Below, in pieces: positions 9,512 to 21,689 of a stretch of 64,000 bases of DNA. This DNA comes from Tetrapyrgos nigripes (taxonomy: Eukaryota; Basidiomycota; Agaricomycetes; Agaricales; Campanellaceae): assembly GCA_013368315.1 (NCBI GenBank), contig JAACJM010000228.1:62001-126000 (forward strand), written 5' to 3'. Under the pieces are notes generated by a model that saw nothing but the letters and a program-made list of their open reading frames with translations, ran no database searches and was not told the origin of the DNA. The translations under genes were made by a program, and so were the position numbers. Positions within the stretch are counted from its first letter, which is position 1. Each line of letters begins with the position of its first letter.

Positions 9512-11117
9512 ATGGCATGCAAGATCGTTGATCTTCCAACTGAGATACTCGAAAAAATCTTCATCGAAATCTCCAAAGACCGTCACTCTCTCAAATCCTG
9601 TTCCTCTGTCTGTCATCGTCTTCTCACTCACGCACGACAACTTATTTTTTGCTCTGTGCGGCTGATACCTGAGAATGGTTGCCAAAGAGAGGCAATCCTT
9701 ATTCCGAACTGTCGTGCATTCCTCGATCTTGTCGACAATCCATTTTCCAAAGACGTAGTGCTTTGGGTCAAGAGGGTTGAGATCATGTACGATGGTTCTA
9801 GCGCAGAACCTGCTTCTGCCAGGGATAGCGTTTACCTGGATGATCATCTTGCTCGGGCTATGATGCTTTTCGATCAAATTGTGCATCTTGCGCTGCCTAT
9901 GGAGCTTCTCGCAGTGTTCAAACAGGCCCGGACTCGGAATTTCTCCATCCGTCCCTCCATAGTCTTCCTGCTTCAAAGACCTTCACTCAGAGCAGTGTCG
10001 CTATCAGGACGGTCTCCGTTGAATGAATCGTTTATCCCAATGGTGCTGTCCTATTGTCCAAACCTCGAGCACCTATCCTTCCAAGGTGTCGTCGTAACTT
10101 TTGAAGAACAGTCTCATTCCATCGCCGACCCCACCGCCGAAAACCTGATTCGGACGATAAAATCGAGGCGGGCGGTATATCTGCGGACGTTTTGGCGTCA
10201 ATTTACTGCAGCTGCATTCAGGGTCATGGCCAATGGTCTGCCAGCTACGTTAGGCTCCAGGCCCCCGGGGATGTTAACGGAGGGCGCCCTTCGAGCGATT
10301 GGGTACTATATAACAGAGACTTTCCGTCTCGAGAACAATTCGGATCCGACAATGACACGATCTGGACCAATCAAGCTTCTACTTTCCAAACCCAACTTTG
10401 GTGTGCTTTTGCAACATGTTCAAGTCGAATGCATGATACTTTGTGAGTCCTTTTGTTTTCTTATAATTAATGTCTTTCATCGACAGCGTACTCATTTTTC
10501 TGTCGATGCAGATAGTTGTCTGCTCTTTAACGGTCTCTTCGATATGCAGAAACATGACCAGCTTATTTCGTTACAAGTCGATTGCTACTTTCTGCCAACT
10601 GCCGTCGATAATCCCTTTCCACTGTCAGCAACAAACTTCATTTTGTGTATTGCACAATGGATTCACACTATTCCCTCCGGATGCCCCTTGCAAACTATCA
10701 CCCTCAGGTTGATAAACAGCCCCTCATTCCAAACAAAAGATTCTACCAATGTCGACTCTTTTCTGGAGTATCCTAGTGGAGGTCGGGAAGCCTGGAAGGC
10801 GCTGGATAGAGTTCTTTGTCGGGAAGACTTCCCATCGTTGAATAAGGTGACGATCGTGCCATTGATTCCTCCGGAGGCTTGCGCCCCTGAGGCATCAAAA
10901 CATATGGACGGATTGAAAGAAATTGTAGAAATGTGTATGACGGGGACAAGGAGGAAAGGTCTCTTGAAGTACGAGGATGCGAGGTGAGTGATTCAGTTTA
11001 CTGTGGATATGCCGCAGTACGCTGATTCTACTACTTTCCTCGCCTTCAAGGGTATATTTTTCTGACGAAATGGTTGCCAATCTACAAGAGACGAGAATCT
11101 CTGGTATGCTTTATTAG
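9512..11117 (+). CDS. F-box protein
   Basis: Proposed exons: 9512-10442, 10512-10983, 11051-11117. The ATG at 9512 is chosen because the F-box begins at once (KIVDLPTEILEKIF, residues about 3-16, followed by SVCHRLL near residue 36). A longer frame from 9461 would add 17 residues. F-box proteins recruit substrates to SCF ubiquitin ligases through Skp1. The rest is an LRR-like region of agaricomycete type (PNLEHLSFQG, CPLQTITLRLINS). Intron 1 (69 nt, gtgagt...gcag) is in frame and free of stops, so retention would also give a protein. Intron 2 (67 nt) brings in a short last exon ending in a TAG at 11115-11117; without it the protein ends at 10987. No substrate can be inferred. Confidence 0.75.
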
Positions 11118-11444
11118 CAGCTCTTTGTAGCAATGTATCGTTCTTTTTTATGGTTTCTCTTCGAATTTACCGATACCCTCTCGTGCCATATCACTTCCTT
11201 GTCATCTGTCCTCGTCGGGCCGCCAGGACCCGGGTGTTATACCAGTCGTCGTCCATGACCACTCCGCCGTCTGGAGAGATGATCACGCGACGGCAACAGC
11301 ACGCGTTTGACCGAGATATTTTAGAGGTAGGGGTCATATATATAAACTGCGATGTCTGTGAATGTACCTCGACATTCACCGTTATCGCCCACCTTCACTG
11401 ACCCATAGGACTCCACTCACTTCGAAATTTTCAACTTTTAAAAG

Positions 11445-13089
11445 ATGCTTCTGCAGACAAAATTACTCGCAGTCCCTTTCCTCCTGCAGGCCGCTTTCGC
11501 GCTTTCTCCTCGTTTCCTTGCGTGTCAAGTACAGAAACCACAAGGAACTTCCGTGCTGGAAGGATGTCCTGAAGGAACGATATTTGTCACGCAGGATGCC
11601 ACGGATCCTGACAGGAGTTTTGGATCTGTTCAAGAGGCTGTGGAGTCCTTGTAAGTAATAGCGACTTAACCTCTGTTGCCCTGTAAATAACTTACCTATT
11701 CATAGACCAAATGAAGGGGAAGCAATCATCCTAATAGCAGAGGGAGAATACCACGAGACCGTCAATGTTACGAGATCTGGCCCGTTGACCTTACTGGTAT
11801 GTCTGTCCAAGTCAAGCCTTTCCACTCTAAGGTCCAAGGTCTGACCAAACGTTGTATAGGGTCAACTTCCCGCCTCTCTCGCCAACTCCGTCTCCTCTCC
11901 CTTCTACCCATCCGATGCCACAGCAAACTCAACCCTTCCAAAAAACCTCGTCACAATCTGGAACGACATTTTCACCAAACCCCCGCTTGACGACGCCACT
12001 TCGACGGTTTTGAGCGTTGCGCCTAATTTCAATGCATCTCTGATTGGTGCTGGGCCTACAGGAGCGCCATTACAGCCAGAGTTTGGAAACGTTGACTTCA
12101 AGGTGTATAATATTGATTGGGAGAATAGGGCAGTAAGTCATGTCGATGACGGTACTCGTCTCTTTCTTTGTGGTTCGCGTTATCAAATTTGTGACGCCAG
12201 GCAAATTTTGCAATCTCTCAAGCACTCGTGACGGATATTTCTTACGCCAACGCATCGTTTTATGGGTGCTCCTTTGCTAGTTTCCAGGACACTTGGTATA
12301 CAGGAAGGAATGGAAGTACTTATGTGGTGGATAGTGTCATTTATGGTCAGACAGATTGTAAGTCCAATCAAGTTGATTACTACTAGACTTGTGACCCTGA
12401 CGTTCATATCATGCAGATTTGTTTGGGTTTGGGACAGCGTACGTGCTGAGATTTAGAGTACGTAGTCCAGGGGTCCTGGGTACTCACTGCGCTTCACAGC
12501 TGGTTCCAAAATATCATCCTCGCAAATCGTGCCTGCGGAGGAGGAATTGTTGCCTGGAAAGGCACCAATCTTACCGACGCTCCAGGTAATAGGTATGGAG
12601 CATACATAGCTGACTCAAGGAATATTCGGGCAAGTATCCTTCCGCACTCATTTCGAGCTGTAAGGTACTAATTACTGCCGGATGTCCAAATCAGTCTCCA
12701 GACGCCAATGCTTCAACGACCCTCGACTGTTTCCTCGGCCGTCCATGGAACGACCTCTCTACAACCGTCTTCCTGAATACCTTCATGGAGAATATCATTC
12801 AACCTGCTGGATGGACGCCTTTCGGAGGTGATAGGTACGTCTAATTTCACAATGCCTCTCAAACGTGGCTAGCGTGAATCTGACAAAAGACAAAATGGCG
12901 CGTATGCGTAGACCGGTTATCATGAACACTACTTTCTACGCAGAATTTAACTCTACCGGACCAGGAGGCAATACGAGCAAGAGAATCCCCCTGGAACATA
13001 TCTTGACACCCGAAGAAGCTCGAAATTTCACAATTGACAAAGTGTTTTTGGAACACCCGGGATGGATTGATTTCGAGTACATAGTATAG
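11445..13089 (+). CDS. Pectin methylesterase, CE8 family, secreted (398 aa)
   Basis: Exons: 11445-11650, 11706-11796, 11860-12132, 12201-12357, 12417-12438, 12500-12629, 12695-12834, 12912-13089; phases are consistent at all junctions. It removes methyl groups from homogalacturonan outside the cell. A signal peptide is visible (MLLQTKLLAVPFLLQAAFA). CE8 motifs in order: DRSFGSVQEAVESLP, NFAISQALVTDIS, SFQDTWYTG (general acid/base region), GQTDYLFGFG (nucleophile Asp, normally GxVDFIFG), and CFLGRPWND (the substrate-binding Arg). Several N-x-S/T sites suggest glycosylation. Exon 5 is only 22 nt, and intron 6 starts with GC (gcaagt) rather than GT. Length is normal for fungal CE8. Confidence 0.92.
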
Positions 13090-13435
13090 GAAAGACAATA
13101 CTCAGCAAAAGGTGTAATATTTACTTGTGCTAATCCCAACGTCGTAACTTGTGTGGGCAGCTGGAGCTGGATCCTCGTAGTTTATGTTCACGTCATGTCA
13201 CACAACATCTACGCGCGGCGGATTTTTGCCATTATATGGAATTTTTGAAGCAAAGTTGAGCTGGTGTCGAGACCAAGCGTCCTGTAAGGCTGACCAGGAG
13301 GTCGCGCAGGTCATCGGGCCCCAGCTGACCGCTAAGCAGAGTGTTGATACATTCACCATCCACCACCGTGCGCATGGAACTCAATCAATATGGAAGTGAG
13401 CCATGGGCCACGAAGTCCACGCTGCAACCTGAGAG
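13090..13435. other. Convergent intergenic spacer
   Basis: This lies between the 3' ends of the pectin methylesterase and the RRM gene. No gene or repeat is seen. Confidence 0.6.
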
Positions 13436-15180
13436 CTAGCTTCCACTACTCTTCGGCGACACATCAAATCCATAACGTCCAATAGGTTTATCCAGACGGC
13501 CCCTCCATACTACTTCTCCAAGCTCGGCCGACTCCTCTGGCTCTTGCCAGTCACCGTAGTCGTAGTCGTCCTCTACTGCGTTCAGGTTGGTAGAGTCGGT
13601 AGACGTGCCAAGGTCCTTCTGTGCGTCCATAACAGACTCGCTCTTCTGCTCCTTCTCTTCCACACGATCCAGAGTATCATCAATATCCTCCTCCCTCCCC
13701 TCCCTCCCAGCCTTCCACCACTCGTCCACTAACTCCTCCTCGCCCTCGTCCTCTTGCATCACACTAGGACTATTGACCGTGCTAGACACAGTTGGCCGGA
13801 TGAAGATCGGACGCAAGGGATAGTGAGCCATTTGCTTGTGACGTCCAAATGTAATACGAGCTCCATAGTAATCTTTGTATTTTGCCCGATTTTCGTATAT
13901 GTCCTCGATAGCCTTGAATGACGATGAGATGTTTGTGAATACCACCCGAGCGTGGGCTCTGTTAAATCACAAAAGCGTCATATAATGACAATTAGTATCG
14001 TTAGTAGAGATGGAATAATGACACACTTTTCAGTATCCATGTAAACATAAAAGACACGCCCAAATGGGTGGAAATCCTGATGGATGTGGTCAAAAGTTAT
14101 AGCAGGGTCCTTGAAGCCATCAATGATAATTGTCCTGGAGGCGCCTAGCCTGCGAGCAGCACGTTCTGCATATTGAGGAGTTAACCCTTCATTGGTCAAA
14201 GTTGCAGTGACACCGGGAGGCGGTTGGTATATATCGCAAAACTTTTTTGCATACGGCGGCGCGAAGAAAACGAGGAACTGAAGAGAACAGGTCAGTAAAG
14301 TAGTTCGTGAAGACGAGTGTACAAATAGAAAGAACTCTTACTTACAGCACCCTTTTTGTTGGTAAAGACCCTCATCGGATCGCCTTTTGGAAAACTTGAA
14401 AGATCATCGTATAGGTTTTTTAAGACAGTTTGGGGCTGAATGCCATGAGGAAGTCCACTGAGATGAACAGTAGGAAACGCCGAGTCTGGAAATTCGCGTA
14501 ATTTTGGCAAGCCTTCTTTACAATGCACTTTCCATCCCTCTGCGTGAAGGGTTTTCAGCGCCTGGATGCAGATACTGTGAGTAGGGTTCATCTTGGAGAT
14601 GTCCAGCAAGACGCACCTTGACAGCCGTCATCAAATTGTGAAAAGTCACCGTCGCTGTTTCTCCATCCTCCCTTATCCAAATCCGCTCAAACTTTCCAAA
14701 ATGCCGCACCAGTTTCTCCTTCAGTTTCTTCTCCAATCTTTCCTGTGAGAAGTGGGCCCTTAAATTTCGTAGAACGAGTGTTCTAGAAGCCGCTCTGAGC
14801 CCAATAGCTGCCAATGCTTCAACTGGTAGAGGACGGTGCGGCAGATTTTCGACTCGCAGGGCCTGTCCTTCTAATACTAATTCCGATTGCGCAGCCAAGA
14901 AACCGATGTATTCCGTGGCATAAGGTTCCAGATAGCGTATCTCCACGGTGTTGTATTCTGGATACCTGATGACGGACTCGATAGGCTTGTTTGTGCCTCT
15001 CAAGTTAAGGAAGTCGTTTATCGTGGATGTGGGTGGAAAATTCCGGATGAGAACGACTCGTGAATGAGGTCGCTCTGGCTTGGGTGGCAACGAGAGATTT
15101 GAAAGCTGCTCGAGACATCTTGAAGAGGTTGAAAATGAGCGTAGGAAGAGAGAGCGAGTATAGTGTTGCAGAAAGCTCAT
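13436..15180 (-). CDS. RRM-type RNA-binding protein, probably mitochondrial (517 aa)
   Basis: Exons (minus strand): 14617-15180, 14346-14561, 14027-14277, 13436-13958; all junctions keep the frame. The start at 15180 is preferred because the protein then opens with a mitochondrial-type presequence rich in R/S/F (MSFLQHYTRSLFLRSFSTSS); an ATG at 15219 is also possible. RRM-like segments: VVLIRNFPPTSTINDFL about residue 40; RTLVLRNLRAHFS about 131 with IWIREDGETATVTF as RNP1-like; TVHLSGLPHGI about 210; RTIIIDGFKD with VFYVYMD about 310. The tail (from about residue 395) is acidic and disordered. It is likely to bind organellar RNA, but I cannot name an orthologue. Confidence 0.75.
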
Positions 15181-15408
15181 GTGAACTGACACGCGTAACT
15201 TTTTGACTTCAAACTTCAAAGCAGAATTTGCAAAATGTATATTTTATGCAGAGAGATGCAAATAAGTATGCTAATGAGCGTTATCGTACGATAGGTGCAT
15301 GCAACTGATATCGGTATACCAAGTGACCAAAAAAAGAAAAGAATAAAATAAGGGAAGTATGTGTCTGATAGAAAACGACGGAAAGCGAAAAGCTAAACTT
15401 ACACAAAG

Positions 15409-18400
15409 TCATTTGTACACGCTAAATTCTGAAATCACTTCACTTCCGACCTCCAGACCCGCTGTCAGCCTGTCCTTGTCCTTGTCCTGTCTCTGCCATG
15501 CAATGTCTCCCAGACGGTGCCGTCTAGGCTTGCCACCACCCTGTCGTGTCGTCGACCCCAAAGTACTAGCCGAACCAGACCCAGCAGCACTCCCAAGCGT
15601 CATTGCAGAAGTTTCCGATGCAGCCCTTCTCATCCTTTTGGGAGTGATACCTGGACCGGTTCCGTTTCTGCTCGACATCCGACTTCCATTAGTACCACCA
15701 CTACCCCCTGCAGCTGGCCTTAGTCCAGGCCGAAGTACGGGTACAATATCCCTTGCTAGTTCTTTAACCAGCACCGCACCATCACCTCCACTTCGACTCA
15801 GACCTTCGACTACGCCTAACAACCCATACTTTTCGACCAACATGGCACGGTTAGGGTGGACTTCACAGACCATCTTAAGGATCTTGAGCAGGTTTAACTT
15901 GACGATGGCTTTGGTGTTTTGCGTCAAGCGGTCAATGATGCGCTTGAAGAACGCCGAGGACTTGGCTAGGGCGATGGCGATGGGGGTAGAGAGACGCGTC
16001 ATACGGAGGAAGAGGTCAAGCAAGTTCTCAAACGAGATGGCTTTCGACGTGACGAAACAGTTGAGGATGCTGTTCATGGACTCTGGTTTGGTGAGGACAT
16101 CCTCTACCCTAGAAGTCTCGTCTTGAAGCCTGCACACGAAAAAGAAAAAAAAAAGTCAGACAGAACTCGATGATATGAAACATTAAAAACACATACCACG
16201 AAATAATGGACTCTAGCGCGCTCACTTGGAAGTATGGATCATCCAAGAGCTTCAGATATATCGTGAGCCCATCATGCTGCCAAAGCAGCGTCCTGCAGCT
16301 CTTTCCAGCACCCGCCAAATCACACAATATAGGTAATGCGAATTGTTTGAGCGGTGACTTGGTCTCGATGACTCTCTTGAGACAAGGAATAATACCAGCT
16401 TGAGCAGCCTCTTCTTGTCGCGACTTGTTGAGCCTACAGAGGTTGTAGCATGTTTGGAAGATATGATTTGACATTTCCTGGTGAACAACAAGGGCATTAG
16501 TCAAAAAGTCGACATGGCAAAAGATCCAAAAAACACCTTACAGCACTATGCGGACTTGAGGACTGTTCGTCCAAAATGCGAATAAGGATCTCCAGAGCAT
16601 TGGCATTCTGCAATGTATCCAACAACGCGGCATTCATCGAAATGGAAAGATGTTTGACAACTTTGAGCATCTGAACCAAACACTCGGGTTCCAACAGTTC
16701 ACAAGCACGGAGAAGTCCTGCAAAAGAGAACAACATATAAGCCTCAAATTCCCCACAACAAACGGCAAGCCAAAACAAACACTCACGTCTCACAACCTTC
16801 CTCGTCCCAAGCGCATTCCTCACATGAATATCACTCTGTGACACTTGCGAAAACACCAACAAAATCTGTATAATCTTCATCTTCATCTCCTTTGACGACG
16901 ATCCCCGATTGGCCATGACGTTCAACAGAGCAGAGGATAAAGGGTCTAGTAACCCTTCCCTAATAAACATCCTACAAAAATCGTTCTTCGTGGTAGGACT
17001 CTGTAGTTCAAAGACGCTACCGATACCATTGAGAGCGTGGACGACGAGGTCGGCTTGTTCAGAGTAATCTTCGTCTAAAAGGTCGACGAGGACTTTGAGG
17101 CCGCGACATGAGATGAACATTTGAAGGGTGAGGACGGAGGTATGGCATAAGAGTTGGATGAAATGAGAGGCTTCGAGACGGCATTCAGAGGGATGTTTCT
17201 TGGAGGTGAAGCCTGCAGAAAAAGAGAGAGTGTGTGTGTGTGTGAGTACATGAACTGCAGAAAGGACGCAGCTTACATACCCATCATAACAGGTATACCA
17301 CTATTCAGGGCAGCCGTTAGTAACAGTAACAAGCAATCAAGATACATAACAAGCCCCTCACTCACCCAATGAGACAAAAACTCTCCAAAAACCCAATATC
17401 CTCCGTGACGAGCTATTTTATTACCAGACAGTCAGACTCAGTCAGTACCTCAAAACTCGCAAGGGCAAAAAAAACTCACAATGTTAACAATCTGCAACAA
17501 CTTTATCGTCACATCTCTATTCCGCTTTCCTTCCAGTACCTCCAGAATAGCCAACATCCCGTGCGAGGATACCATTTGTACTTGCATGTCTGGTGTCTCC
17601 GCTATAATGGTGAACTGTATATGTATATGTATAATATACATAATAGAACGATAAGAGAATGCCATCAGTAACCCCGACATTAAACAGCGAACCAAAAGAA
17701 AGAAGGGGCTCAGACTCACCAACTGATCACACGCATCACTAAGCTGAAAGTCTGGAGCGGAAGGTGTAAGCTGGTCAATGAGCGAATTGACTTGATTACA
17801 CAGCCGTGCATATTTATCTCGTTGAAGGTTGGCTTCCAAGTCTTCTTCCGAGAAACCTTCGTCAATCTGTGTGGGTGTGGGTGTACGATGCCGTGTCAAA
17901 AAGTATTACAACCACAACCATAATCATCACACATACCTCAGCGAAAGGATCTTCCTCATCATCGTCATCAAGCTGCTAAAAAAACAAAAAGCAATTAGCA
18001 TACACGGTTTAAACACACAGAAACAGAAAACAGGAAACCAAGGGGAAAAAAACCCACCCACGACTTATTCGACAACCTCGTATTCAACTTCAACTCCGTC
18101 ATCCCCTTATCCAACTCTACCCCCTTCTCCCCAACAATCGGTTTCCCAAACACATCCTCATAATCCTCATCATCTTCATCTTCCATGTATTTTCCAAACG
18201 TTGCTGCACTTGCTGAATGGACTCGTCTGTTTCCTTCTGCTCGGCCTAGGGAACCTATTGTACCACCACCACCACCACCACCTGGACTTGAGCTAGTTGT
18301 TCCTGTTGTACCTGAAGCTGAAGTGAACCCTAAACCGAGAGCAGACCCTGAACCAGGTGTAGGACTGGGACTTGGAGACCCTGAGGCTGAGGCTGATGCA

Positions 18401-21148
18401 GATGCAGATGCAGAACGTACACCAACAAAAGACGACGACCGACCATGACTACTACGTAGACGGAGGCTTCCCGACATCGACGCAGAAGCAGAAGCAGAAA
18501 AAGGTCCAGCAACAGGAGACCCATTCGCATTCGTATTCGCAGTGACGATAGTGCTTAGAGCGGGTCTATGTCTAGCTCCCGAACCTGATCCTGATCCCGA
18601 GTTTGAGCGAGAAATAGACCCAGAGCCAGAGCCAGAGCCAGAATTCGACGGTCTTCTCGCCGCAGTATTAAACGGAGAAACGGAAGGAGAACCGAGGCCC
18701 AAGCCCAAACCCAAATCTGGAAGAGGAGCGGTTCTTGGTCCAGGGGATGTATTCCCAGCCCCAGCGTAAATCTTGATATCGTCGGGATGGAAGAGACCGC
18801 GACCGCGTTTGAGTGAGTTTTCAATCTATAGATATAGATAGAGAGAGAGGTAGGCAGACATAGACAGAGAGGGAGAGAGATTCAGTAAACATAGATAGAT
18901 AAAGCAGCCCCGCACACTCACACTCACCTTGTACGCAGAAAACTTGCTCTGCAACGCCAAATCATCTTCCTCCGCGTGAACCAAGTCTGAATAATCTTCA
19001 ATCTCCTTCTCAGACTCCATCTCCGTCTCCATCTCCGTAATGGGATTAATCTCTCCCGAAGGCGCTCCAGCTCTTGATAGAGGAACCGTCATGGGTCGTG
19101 GACTTCGAGTGGGTTTGATAGTTTGAGCATCGTCTTCGTGTTTTTGGTCGTGTTCCGAGGGTTTTTCGAGAGCTGGGATGTGTGTGGGGTGTGGTTAGTA
19201 TACAGATGGTCTCCAATGAAAAAGCAGCGAGAAATAAGAAAGAAAAAGAAAAAGAAGAAAAGAAAAAAAAACACTCAATACTCACCCTGCAACTTTGTAA
19301 ACGAAATCCCCTCCTCAAAATCATCATCCCAATTATCCGTTTGTTCCTCTGGTGGACTCAGTACAAACGATAATGGTTGGTTTTGGATTTTATCCACCAA
19401 ATTAGGGACTGCTGCGGAACTTTGCTTTCTTCCTGCCACGTTCATACTCAGACCCATACCGAGCCCAAGACTAGCGACGTTCCCAGACGAGCTTGAAAGT
19501 GGCATCATTCCCATACCACCCGTAAAATGATGATCAGGAGGAGACGTCGCCATACCACCACCACCCGTCCTCGACCCCATACCCAATCCCAGAGTAGGCG
19601 ACCCAGGCCTATTATGATTATGATAAAACACATTCCCAAACGAATCTCTCCCGACTCCCATTCCCATTCCCATCCCCATGCCCTTCTCCCTCTCCCTCTC
19701 GCGTTCCCTCCCAGGATGCTTCGAAGGCCTCGAAGGAGACTTGAGCGCTTGATTCCATTCTTGTACCTTCAACACGGCTTCGTCATAGTTGTAGTTACTT
19801 GCTCGACGGTCTTCTTGGGGTGTTCGTAATCCTGATGCTGCAGCAGTTCCAGGTGTAAAACCACCACCGGTACTTGTAGTAGTAGGTCCTCCAGTAGTCG
19901 AAGAAGATGCTGCCCCGGGTGGTGCGTTAGCACCAGCAGCTGTTGACAACCCTTCAGATCCACTCTCCGTAACCCCACCCCCACCAACCCCCTGCCCCTG
20001 CGCACCCTGCCCCCCACCCCCAATCGCCAACTGCCTCCTCGCACTCACCATCCACGGATGCCTCAAAAGCTTCTTTGCACTAATCCTCAAATTACAATCC
20101 TTCTGAAAACAATGAAGCAAAAAATCTTTCACAATCGGACTTGCTCCTTCTGGGATGGGTGGACAATCGTCTTGGACTATTCGGAATAGGGCAGGCATGG
20201 GATCGAGGTTGTGGTAGGGTGGGTAACCTTCTAAGAGTTCGATGACGAGGCAACCGACGGACCAGATGTCGGAGGCGGGGGTTGCGCCGGTTTGTTCGAT
20301 TACTTCGGGGGCCACTGTGTGATATATAGTTAGTTAGTTAGTTAATTAGTTGGAGAAGTAGTGAACCACGCACTCCAATAAGGACTCCCAACGACATCGT
20401 TATTACTTATCCCCGTCTGCGTACTCGTACTACTCGCCACTCCAAAATCCGCCAATTTAACGGTCCCATCCTTATTGGTCAATATATTAGCGCCTTTGAT
20501 GTCCCTATGAATAACCCCTTGGTCGTGGAGATACACTAGTCCTTGAAGGACTTGGGAGATGTACACCGCAACGAGGGTTTCAGGGAATTTGCCAAATCGT
20601 TTAAGGATACCATGGAGAGAACCGTTTTCGCAAAACTCGAGGATGATGTAGAGGAATTCGCGGGTTTTGACAAAGCCTTTGTATTTGACGATGTTGGGGT
20701 GCTGTATAGCGAGAAGGATTAGTATTATTAGTTGATTGTGAAAAGAAAAACCCTACGTTGAGATTTTTGAGTAAATCGATTTCGGACTAGGGTACCCAAG
20801 AAGGCGTTATGTTAGGGGGTTTACTTCTAGGAGGTATGGTGACGCACTCACCATGATTTCTCCAAGTTCGCTTTTGGGAATGTTGCTTAGCGTTATCTCT
20901 TTGACGGCGACAGTCTCTCCAGTTGCCCAGTTGAGCGCACCTAGAAGATGGTTGAGTCATAAGCAGTGAGTGGAGTGGAGTCGAGACGCACGATAAACCT
21001 GTCCAAAAGCACCCTTTCCCAACGAATCGCCTAGTTGCTATAAACCGCTCAGTCTGACCTGTATGATACCACAAAGACAATGATAGAGACGAACATAGTC
21101 ATGAAGAGACTTGGAATTCTTGGACGCTGGTTTGGATGGAGTGGTCAT
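15409..21148 (-). CDS. Cdc7/SepH-like STE-family kinase of the septation initiation network (1526 aa)
   Basis: Seventeen exons (minus): 21095-21148, 20992-21037, 20852-20940, 20757-20786, 20374-20701, 19286-20314, 18928-19172, 18058-18825, 17937-17975, 17720-17866, 17480-17614, 17366-17412, 17281-17300, 16787-17212, 16542-16717, 16197-16477, 15409-16129; phases agree throughout. The kinase domain starts at [18 protein letters not shown] (Gly loop), with VAVKEI (ATP lysine), [10 protein letters not shown] (catalytic loop), ADFGVA (DFG) and GSPYWMAPEV. The middle is long and low-complexity (G/S/T-rich, poly-Gly). The C-terminal half (from about residue 990) is helical and HEAT/armadillo-like, as in fission yeast Cdc7 and Aspergillus SepH. 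In those fungi the kinase acts at the spindle pole body, downstream of the Spg1 GTPase, to trigger septation. Exon 13 is 20 nt, exon 4 is 30 nt. Confidence 0.88.
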
Positions 21149-21689
21149 GATGGTGGTGGTAGTGGCGGTTTTGGTGTCTTTGATGTCGTCGGCGTAGGCG
21201 TTGGAGCCGGCCTTGGTAGGCCTGTTCGTGAAGAAAAGGAGAGAATGAAAGAGAGAGAGGAAGGAGAGCTAAAACGCGTCGGTTGGTCGAGTCGCGTCCA
21301 GCACTGACCGTCCACTTGAACGAGCGACCGCGTGAACTTGTTTGTTTTCTTTGTTTTTCTTTTACAATATAATATATAAATGTGAGTAGCCTTAGAGTCA
21401 GTGAGTAGTCGTCATGGCAATAATTCCAGGCATTTCTGTTCAGGGACGTCTCTCCAGGAGTAAATGACTCGCGCCTTCCTGCGGATCCGCATAAATTTTC
21501 AAACGTCATTCCATGGCCACAATGCTTTACCCTCTCGATCAACGCAGCAGGTTTCTCCAGCGTATAAGACCCAACCACAGCGTCAATGAAAACCATTCCA
21601 GTACTCCCAAGCTTGAGTAAAAGCGATAAACTACAGTAAGTCTACTAGTCTTTGCACAAACTCTAGCTCACTCTCCTTCTTCAGTCCGA
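21149..21689. other. Divergent intergenic region
   Basis: This lies between the septation kinase (minus) and the disordered-protein gene (plus), so it should hold both promoters. I see no clear TATA box or known motif. Confidence 0.5.
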
